Positions 4,756 to 9,858 of a stretch of 9,858 bases of DNA are shown one piece after another. Source of the stretch: Clostridia bacterium (GTDB lineage Bacteria > Bacillota > Clostridia > Christensenellales > Borkfalkiaceae). The notes under the pieces were generated by a model, which searched no databases, was not told the DNA's origin, and was given only the letters and a program-made list of their open reading frames with translations. A program made the translations under genes and the position numbers. Positions within the stretch are counted from its first letter, which is position 1, and the number at the start of each line of letters is the position of its first letter. The stretch covers positions 1-9,858 of the forward strand of contig CAAFZH010000129.1 in assembly GCA_900767495.1 (NCBI GenBank). The letters run 5' to 3'.

Positions 4756-4835
4756 TAAAGCGTATAATTTATTATGTAATGCGCGCGCGAAAAACATTAA
4801 AGCGCGTGCGGGAAATTTTTTGACGGGAGCAATAT

Positions 4836-7800
4836 ATGAGCAAGATTTTTAAAAGACTGCTTTGCGCCTTACTCGGTATGATTATCGGTATGGTGAGTAC
4901 GCTCGGCGCGGTTGCGGCTACCGTTTACTATACTTACGGCAATCTTACCGTGGGCGACGTAAGCGGCAACAAGTATAAGGACGCGCTCGGCGACCTTAAC
5001 TCGTTTTCTGTCGAGGACATAATCGGCTTGGCGATAAAGGGCGGCAAAGCGCCCGAAAACTACACCTTTGCCGACCTTGAAAAAGATTACGGTTTCGATC
5101 TGGTTGCGTTTATCAATCAACTCGGCGGCGGCGAGGAAGAGGTTATTTCCACGGCGGAATCCAACCAAAAATACATAGACGATCTCAAAAAGACTTCGGT
5201 TTTCGCGCTTTTCAACGGCGACGGATTCCAGAAGTTTATGAACAACCTTTCTTACGGCGCGGTACTCAGTTTTATTCCCGCAAGTCAGGTGTTTTCCGAG
5301 CAGGAAAGACTTAAACTGCGCAGGTACACCTTAGGCGAAATGAATCAAAAGGACGCCGAAGGTCAGACGGGACTGGTAAAAGCCTTGCGCAACGTGCGCG
5401 TCGGCGGCGTGTTGCCCCGTATTTTCGATTACGACGAGCAAACGGATAAATATTCGGTAAAAGACGGGTTTTATAAAGGTCTTAACGTTATCGCAAACGT
5501 GGAACTCGATTCGTTTATCGATATAGTCAATAAAAAATCCGACTGGGCGACCGAAATCTGCGAGGGAGGACTTTCTTCCGTAGGTAAACTTTCGGTAAGC
5601 GAAATACTCAAACTTTGTCAGGTGCCGGACAGCGTCGCAAAGCATATAGTTTCGCTCGTGGGCGATCTGAAGGCTCGCGATTTGTTCGTGAAAAACGACG
5701 AGGGCAAGTACGCATTCAAAGCGGATAATCTTTACGATAATATTAAGGTCGGCGGCGCGCTCGGACTCGAATATCGCGACGACGGACTTTGGTATACCTC
5801 GAGCGGCGAGGCGGCAAAGGGAATTTTCCAGACCGTCGCTTCGGTAAACCTTAAATCGCTGATACACGCGTTTACCGATAAAGACAATAACGACGCGCTC
5901 TCTATGGCGAGAAAAGTCGCGCTCGTATTCGGTAATTTCTCGGTGGGCAACGCGCTCGAAATGGTGGGCTATACCAAGGGCGAGAACGGCGCTTATACCG
6001 ACAAAAACGGCGAAGAACCCAAAATGGCGATTTTGTCCGTTTTAAGCGATCTTAAAATAAACGACGTTTTGTACGGCTCGGAGGCGATGACCTGGGGTCG
6101 TATAAGATTTAAACTTATGAGTGCGGTCAAGAGCGCGCTTATAGAAAAAGGCAAAGCCGATATGACCGTTGGCGAGGCGTTCGGCGGTATTATCGGTATA
6201 AAGGCGGAAAGGGCGGACGGAAAAGTTACCTTTACGAGCAAAAACGGCGAAAAACTTAATACGGCGTTCGTAAAAATGCTTGAAACGCCCGTTATGGACT
6301 ACGTAGACGCTTTCGGGCAGGAAACTTTTGAAAAAGCCAAAGTCCTCGCGTTTGTCAACACGCTTATGGGCGATATCAAACTCGGCTATTTCGTCGGGGC
6401 TAACGACGCAAGCGGCAAGTGGCTCGATAAAAACGGCGCGGCGGTTGACGAAAAATACGCTAAAATTTACGGTATAACCGTCAGCGATATTCTCGTTCCT
6501 ATAATGAACGGCGAGAAAAATCCGCTCCAACTTATAGTGAACATTTTAGGACCGTCTTCCACCGTGGGCGAATACGTCGCTCCGCTTATCGGCGTTAAAC
6601 AGACCGAAAGCGGCGAGTGGGACTACGCCGATATAAAAGTTTCGCAACTCAAACGCTTTAAATTCGCGTTTAATAAGGTGTTTAACCTTACTCTCGATAA
6701 CTTTACCTCGGTTGATAAGGCGAAAACCGCGCTTAAAGACGCGTTCAGAAACGCTCGCCTCGGCGAACTCGCAGGTTATACGAGAAACGACGAAAGCGGC
6801 GCGTGGAACTTTAACAATTCGCAGTTAAAGCGTTTCTCCGCGGTAATTTATAAGTTGTTCGATATAGAACTTAAAGACTGCACCTCGATAAACGAAATAA
6901 AGGCGGCGGTTAAAAACGCGATAGGCGATATGCCCATAGGCGAGGCGGTAGGTTATACCAAAAACGCAAGCGGCAAGTGGAATATAAACAACGCGCAACT
7001 TAAAAAGGTCGCGGGCGTGGCAAACGCTTTGCTCGATATTAAAATTAAGCAATGCACCTCTAAGGAAGGCATTAAAAACGCCGTTAAAGACGCTATTATG
7101 GATATGCCCGTAGGCGAGGCGTTGAACTACACCAAGGGTGCGGACGGCAAGTGGTACAAAGAGAACGGCACGCTCGTTTCCGAGGGCAGCGCGCAGGATA
7201 AAGTTATAGCCGAAATTTGCGATAAGACCTTGCAAGAGGTGTACGATAATAAAGACGATTTGTCCGTGCTTATAAACGATATGAAAGCGGGCGAATTGAT
7301 GAATTATACTTACTGCGACGGCGAGGGTACGGACTGCGGCGTTACCGCGGAAGGTCATATTCACGAAAAGGGTTGGTATAAAAAGAACGACGCGGGCGTT
7401 TATGAGAAGTGCGACGTTTTAATGGATAGAATAAGCGATCAGAAACTCGGTACGCTTATGAACGGCGGCATGGATCTTGCTACCGTATTCGACGGCGTTA
7501 AACTCGGCGAGGTGCTTAAGTACGAATACGACGAAACCGATAAAGTATGGAGAAAAGCCGACGGAACTAAGGTTGACGCGGTAGAAAACGTCGTCGCGGA
7601 TATAGAATTATCAAAGATGTTGAACGGCAGCATAGATTTGTCTGCTCAATTCGACGATATTTACCTCGGCGAACTTATGGGTTACGATCCCGTAAAAGAC
7701 GCCGACGGCAACATCGTAAAATGGGAAAAAGACGGCGTTCAATTAACCGACGAAGTTTTGCTTTGCGTAGTAGGCTTTAAATTCAGCGAAGTAAAAGGCA

Positions 7801-8378
7801 GCGGTTTTTCCGATAAGATGCTCAAAAATGTGAAGGAAAAAGTAACCATAGGCACCATACTTATTCAGAAGGACGAACACGGAAACGTAACTTCAAATCC
7901 GTGGGCTGAAGGCGAACGTACCGCAATATCCGTTATTCCGGAAAATACGCCGATAGGCGAGGTCAGCACCGTTATTCAGGACAAAATGCAGAACGGCACC
8001 GCAGGCGAACTTTACGACGCGGGTTTACTCCCGTTACAGAGTCAGCAGGAAAAAATGAAGAGCGTTTACGGCGCGATATGCGTAGTTAAAGTAAGCAACG
8101 CGCTCGGCGCGGGTACGCTTGACAGAACCTCTAAAGAATATCTTGCCGTTAAGGCTGCTTGTAAAGCAAAGTTGGGGTATCAGCCTACGGATGAGTACGA
8201 GCCTACGGATGCGGAAGTTGACGCTTATATTGCCACATTCTCGATTACGCTCGATACGACTACTATGAAAATGGTGGTTACGCCCAAAGAAGAAGTTGAA
8301 AAGGTTGGCTACGTATACTGGCGTTCGCTTACTACGAGCGAACTTGTAGACGTGTTGCTTGCAAACGTTTCTTTCTGA
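4836..8378 (+). CDS. Large exported or membrane-anchored repeat protein
   Basis: This 1180-residue protein is not recognised. Residues 1-7 are basic and 8-33 hydrophobic (LLCALLGMIIGMVSTLGAVAA), which fits a signal peptide or an N-terminal anchor with the rest outside the membrane. The remainder is a chain of about a dozen diverged modules. Each begins with a VGEALGYT-like strand, continues with a GxW/KW turn often followed by KxNG, then a helix and a short xIxLxDLL-like strand. Module starts fall near residues 188, 305, 370, 445, 516, 577, 642, 701, 759, 818, 890, 944, 1005 and 1040. The units at 642, 701 and 759 are most alike, 58-59 residues apart. No LPXTG motif, C-terminal anchor or enzyme motif was seen. 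The only cysteine-rich patch is TYCDGEGTDCGVTAEGHIHE. ATG 4836 has GGGAG six bases upstream. No terminator follows; the rpsF promoter begins eight bases later. Confidence 0.85.
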   Translation: MSKIFKRLLCALLGMIIGMVSTLGAVAATVYYTYGNLTVGDVSGNKYKDALGDLNSFSVEDIIGLAIKGGKAPENYTFADLEKDYGFDLVAFINQLGGGEEEVISTAESNQKYIDDLKKTSVFALFNGDGFQKFMNNLSYGAVLSFIPASQVFSEQERLKLRRYTLGEMNQKDAEGQTGLVKALRNVRVGGVLPRIFDYDEQTDKYSVKDGFYKGLNVIANVELDSFIDIVNKKSDWATEICEGGLSSVGKLSVSEILKLCQVPDSVAKHIVSLVGDLKARDLFVKNDEGKYAFKADNLYDNIKVGGALGLEYRDDGLWYTSSGEAAKGIFQTVASVNLKSLIHAFTDKDNNDALSMARKVALVFGNFSVGNALEMVGYTKGENGAYTDKNGEEPKMAILSVLSDLKINDVLYGSEAMTWGRIRFKLMSAVKSALIEKGKADMTVGEAFGGIIGIKAERADGKVTFTSKNGEKLNTAFVKMLETPVMDYVDAFGQETFEKAKVLAFVNTLMGDIKLGYFVGANDASGKWLDKNGAAVDEKYAKIYGITVSDILVPIMNGEKNPLQLIVNILGPSSTVGEYVAPLIGVKQTESGEWDYADIKVSQLKRFKFAFNKVFNLTLDNFTSVDKAKTALKDAFRNARLGELAGYTRNDESGAWNFNNSQLKRFSAVIYKLFDIELKDCTSINEIKAAVKNAIGDMPIGEAVGYTKNASGKWNINNAQLKKVAGVANALLDIKIKQCTSKEGIKNAVKDAIMDMPVGEALNYTKGADGKWYKENGTLVSEGSAQDKVIAEICDKTLQEVYDNKDDLSVLINDMKAGELMNYTYCDGEGTDCGVTAEGHIHEKGWYKKNDAGVYEKCDVLMDRISDQKLGTLMNGGMDLATVFDGVKLGEVLKYEYDETDKVWRKADGTKVDAVENVVADIELSKMLNGSIDLSAQFDDIYLGELMGYDPVKDADGNIVKWEKDGVQLTDEVLLCVVGFKFSEVKGSGFSDKMLKNVKEKVTIGTILIQKDEHGNVTSNPWAEGERTAISVIPENTPIGEVSTVIQDKMQNGTAGELYDAGLLPLQSQQEKMKSVYGAICVVKVSNALGAGTLDRTSKEYLAVKAACKAKLGYQPTDEYEPTDAEVDAYIATFSITLDTTTMKMVVTPKEEVEKVGYVYWRSLTTSELVDVLLANVSF
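6759..7286 (+). repeat. Three near-tandem 59-residue coding repeats
   Basis: Residues 642-817 of the large protein hold LGELAGYTRNDESGAWNF, then IGEAVGYTKNASGKWNI, then VGEALNYTKGADGKWYKENG, each about 59 residues from the next. Between them recur xxQLKRFSAVIYKLFDIELK-like helices and CTSxxxIKxAVKxAIxDMP. The regular spacing indicates recent internal duplication. Confidence 0.75.
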
Positions 8379-8385
8379 AAAACGC

Positions 8386-8414
8386 TTGACAAAAGATAAA
8401 AATAGGCGTATAAT
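8386..8414 (+). promoter_or_regulatory. Perfect consensus promoter of rpsF-ssb-rpsR
   Basis: TTGACA (8386-8391) and TATAAT (8409-8414) are exactly 17 bases apart. Transcription would start near 8421. The -35 element lies eight bases after the preceding stop codon. Confidence 0.92.
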
Positions 8415-8420
8415 AACACA

Positions 8421-8516
8421 ACGAGAACTTATTGCCGTAACCTCTTATGCGGCAATAAGTCTTGATACCTTGCTTGCGGTTTTCCGTAAGCCGAATAAGT
8501 CCGGGAGGTAAAAATT
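8421..8516 (+). promoter_or_regulatory. Structured rpsF leader, possible S6:S18 autoregulatory element
   Basis: ACTTATTGCCG (8427-8437) pairs perfectly with 8450-8460. A second hairpin is formed by GCTTGCGG (8472-8479) and CCGTAAGC (8484-8491) with a TTTT loop. Right after it comes CCG (8491-8493), then AATAAGT (8494-8500), which could also pair with ACTTATT 8427-8433. A hairpin followed by CCG and a closing strand is what I recall of the published rpsF leader motif bound by the S6:S18 complex. The match has not been tested with a covariance model. The ribosome binding site is GGGAGG 8503-8508. Confidence 0.5.
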
Positions 8517-8801
8517 ATGAACAAGTACGAAATGATTTACATTTTGGACGCTGCTTGCAGCGACGAAGAGAAAGAGGCTTTGATTGCCAAATTCGAAGGC
8601 GTCGTTACTAAAAACGGCGGAACTGTCGAAAAGACGGATAAGTGGGGCGTTAAAAAACTCGCTTATGCTATCGACTACAAAACTGAAGGTTATTACGTAT
8701 GTATGACGTTCTGCGGCGAAGGCGCGCTCGTTCAGGAAGTGAAGAGAGTCGTCGGCATAACCGAGCACGTTTTAAGACGTTTAATAACTAGAGTGGCGTA
8801 A
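8517..8801 (+). CDS. rpsF: 30S ribosomal protein bS6
   Basis: The product has 94 residues, the family's usual length, and begins MNKYEMIYILDAACSDEEKE. The typical bS6 motifs are present: VTKNGGTVEKTDKWGVKKLAYAI, YKTEGYYV, and a C-terminal helix ending EHVLRRLITRV. bS6 forms a heterodimer with bS18 on the 30S platform. It is the first gene of a three-gene operon; ssb starts 13 bases after its stop codon. The start has GGGAGG at 8503-8508 with eight-base spacing. No lysine- or glutamate-rich C-terminal extension is present. Confidence 0.97.
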   Translation: MNKYEMIYILDAACSDEEKEALIAKFEGVVTKNGGTVEKTDKWGVKKLAYAIDYKTEGYYVCMTFCGEGALVQEVKRVVGITEHVLRRLITRVA

Positions 8802-8814
8802 CGGAGAGAATACT

Positions 8815-9225
8815 ATGAACAAAGTGTATTTAATAGGAAATTTAACGCGCGACCCCGAAATGAGCGAAACTCCCGGCGGAGTTGCTTATTGCAGGCTGGG
8901 TCTTGCCGTAAACAGACCTTACGCGGGTCAGGACGGAGAGAGAGGAGTTGACTTTTTCAACATAACCGTTTGGCGTGCGCAAGCCGAAAATTGCGGCAGA
9001 TACCTTAAAAAAGGTCAGAAAGTGGCTATAGTCGGTAGTATACAGAACCGTTCTTACGAAGATAAGGACGGCAATAAGAGGCAAGTAACCGACATCGTTG
9101 CCAGCGAAGTTGAATTTTTGTCCGTTAAAGGTTCGGGCGAGTCGTCTGACGACGCTCCCCATAGCGCACCTCGCGCCGAAAGACCCGTTTTACAACAGGT
9201 TGACGACGACGATTTGCCGTTCTGA
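8815..9225 (+). CDS. ssb: Single-stranded DNA-binding protein
   Basis: This 136-residue OB-fold protein binds single-stranded DNA as a tetramer in replication, repair and recombination. The N-terminal domain (1-107) has MNKVYLIGNLTRDPEM, FFNITVWRAQAENCGRYLKKGQ and VAIVGSIQNRSYEDKDGNKR, all typical. A short linker, rich in Ser, Ala and Pro (about 108-126), leads to the acidic tip DDDDLPF, the docking site for partner proteins. The linker is shorter than in Bacillus SsbA (about 170 residues). GGAGAG at 8803-8808 precedes ATG 8815. A hairpin overlaps its stop codon and may affect rpsR expression. Confidence 0.97.
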   Translation: MNKVYLIGNLTRDPEMSETPGGVAYCRLGLAVNRPYAGQDGERGVDFFNITVWRAQAENCGRYLKKGQKVAIVGSIQNRSYEDKDGNKRQVTDIVASEVEFLSVKGSGESSDDAPHSAPRAERPVLQQVDDDDLPF

Positions 9226-9254
9226 CAGTATAAAAGATTTATACAGTCGTTTTT
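9224..9254 (+). terminator. Weak attenuator-like hairpin between ssb and rpsR
   Basis: GTATAAA (9228-9234) pairs with TTTATAC (9238-9244) around a 3-base loop. After one A-A mismatch the stem continues with GAC (9224-9226) and GTC (9246-9248). Five T residues follow (9250-9254). It overlaps the ssb stop codon and is AT-rich, so it would terminate only partially or act in mRNA processing. Confidence 0.45.
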
Positions 9255-9278
9255 AAAAATAATCAAGGAGTAGAAAAA

Positions 9279-9569
9279 ATGGAAGAAAAGAATGTTGCGC
9301 CCGTTGCGGACGCTAACGTTGCCGCTGCGGCTCCCGCCGCACGTAAGCCTTTCAAAAAGACCGCAAGAAGAAAAGTTTGCGCGTTTTGCGTCGATAAGGC
9401 TACCGGCATAGATTATAAAGATACTGCCAAACTTAAAAAATATATTACCGAAAAGGGTAAAATTTTACCCCGCCGTATGACGGGTGTTTGCGCAAAACAT
9501 CAAAGACTTTTGTCCTCCGCTATAAAGAGAGCGAGAATCGCCGCTTTATTGCCGTTCAAGGGTGAATAA
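9279..9569 (+). CDS. rpsR: 30S ribosomal protein bS18 (cysteine-containing form)
   Basis: The product has 96 residues. The family core is clear: GIDYKDTAKLKKYITEKGKILPRRMTG followed by KHQRLLSSAIKRARIAALLPF. bS18 pairs with bS6 on the 30S platform. Residues 1-22 form an Ala-rich extension. Cys34 and Cys37 (CAFC) with Cys71 and His74 (CAKH) give the arrangement of the zinc-binding C+ form of S18. Bacillus S18 has lost most of these cysteines. The start at 9279 has AAGGAG (9264-9269). It is the last gene of the operon, 53 bases after ssb, and ends in a strong terminator. Confidence 0.96.
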   Translation: MEEKNVAPVADANVAAAAPAARKPFKKTARRKVCAFCVDKATGIDYKDTAKLKKYITEKGKILPRRMTGVCAKHQRLLSSAIKRARIAALLPFKGE

Positions 9570-9591
9570 GCCTTAAAAAGGGCATTATATG

Positions 9592-9632
9592 CGCTACGCA
9601 AAGCGAAAATTCGCTTTGCGTAGCGTTTTTTT
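9592..9632 (+). terminator. Terminator of the rpsF operon
   Basis: CGCTACGCAAAGCGA (9592-9606) pairs perfectly with 9611-9625 around a 4-base loop (15 base pairs). Seven T residues follow (9626-9632). Confidence 0.95.
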
Positions 9633-9661
9633 GTTGATAATTGACTTAAATAACGGTTTTT

Positions 9662-9732
9662 ATGTGGATAACTCGGGCTTTGCGCCCAAGTTATCCACAT
9701 TTATCCACACGAACGTTTGTTCCTGTGGATAA
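9662..9732. other. Cluster of four perfect DnaA boxes in two hairpins
   Basis: TTATCCACA or its complement TGTGGATAA occurs exactly at 9663-9671 (minus), 9691-9699 (plus), 9701-9709 (plus) and 9724-9732 (minus). The first two form the arms of a hairpin (12 base pairs from 9662-9673 with 9689-9700, one mismatch, then GGGC/GCCC and a 5-base loop). The last two form a second hairpin of the same design (9 base pairs, one mismatch, GAAC/GTTC and a 4-base loop). AT-rich sequence lies on both sides (9633-9661, 9733-9770). This is an origin-like or DnaA-titrating element; rpsF-ssb-rpsR lies near oriC in Bacillus. Confidence 0.8.
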
Positions 9733-9770
9733 GTTTATTCTTTATTTAATCGTTACGAAAAACTAATTTT

Positions 9771-9851
9771 GCTTCCTCCTTCGGGGGAAGTGGCACGAAG
9801 TGCCGATAGGGGTCTTTACGTCATATTGAGCGCAAGCGAAATATCCCACCG
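9771..9851 (+). repeat. Composite dispersed repeat, right copy
   Basis: In order, it has a hairpin made of CTTCCTCC (9772-9779) and GGGGGAAG (9783-9790), a second hairpin GGCAC-GAA-GTGCC (9792-9804), then CGTCATATTGAGCG and AGCGAAATATCCCACCG (9819-9851). It is the inverted counterpart of 245-329, and the repeat may continue past the window edge. No gene lies in the 290 bases after rpsR. Confidence 0.75.
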
Positions 9852-9858
9852 AACTATC

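Noticed and set aside
4781..4821. Attenuator in the leader of the large repeat protein
   Set aside because: The stem is followed by six non-T bases before the T-run, so the geometry of an intrinsic terminator is not met; only a leader hairpin is noted.
5331..5867. Minus-strand open frame inside the large gene
   Set aside because: It is a shadow of the 1180-residue frame, with no ribosome binding site or family resemblance; the other minus-strand frames within 4869-7633 fail in the same way.

Overview
The window looks like a chromosomal segment from an uncultured, low-to-moderate GC member of the Bacillota (Clostridia-like). The evidence is a spo0A sporulation master regulator, a Veg-family small protein, the rpsF-ssb-rpsR operon typical of this phylum, near-consensus sigma-A promoters (TTGACA / TATAAT) and strong AGGAGG-type ribosome binding sites. 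No integrase, transposase, CRISPR array or tRNA was seen. The class-level placement is an inference from these genes.

Layout. 1-68 may hold the 3' end of a gene. 69-700 is a non-coding tract built largely from short dispersed inverted-repeat elements. 701-1026 is rpsU (bS21) with an extended -10 promoter and a terminator, followed by an unrecognised helical protein (1074-1484) with its own terminator. 1551-2534 is spo0A, with a promoter, a possible 0A box and a GC-rich leader hairpin. 2632-3574 is a probable two-gene unit: an extremely acidic protein with two zinc ribbons, then veg. A run of convergent terminators (3598-3768) separates it from a lipid kinase gene on the minus strand, which appears to be transcribed as a leaderless mRNA. 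Diverging from the kinase is a 1180-residue exported or membrane-anchored repeat protein (4836-8378). Eight bases after it comes a perfect consensus promoter driving rpsF-ssb-rpsR, with a structured leader.

Beyond the rpsR terminator, 9662-9732 carries four perfect DnaA boxes arranged as two adjacent hairpins. This is the most striking non-coding structure in the window and a candidate replication-control or origin element. The window ends in a dispersed repeat (9771-9851) that is an inverted copy of the one at 245-329.

How the genes relate. rpsU, rpsF and rpsR supply small-subunit ribosomal proteins, and ssb supplies single-strand DNA binding for replication and repair. Spo0A links nutrition and replication to sporulation, and Veg is a small protein known in Bacillus. 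The DnaA-box cluster next to ssb/rpsR fits the origin-proximal position this operon has in Bacillus. The large repeat protein and the zinc-ribbon protein have no function I can assign.
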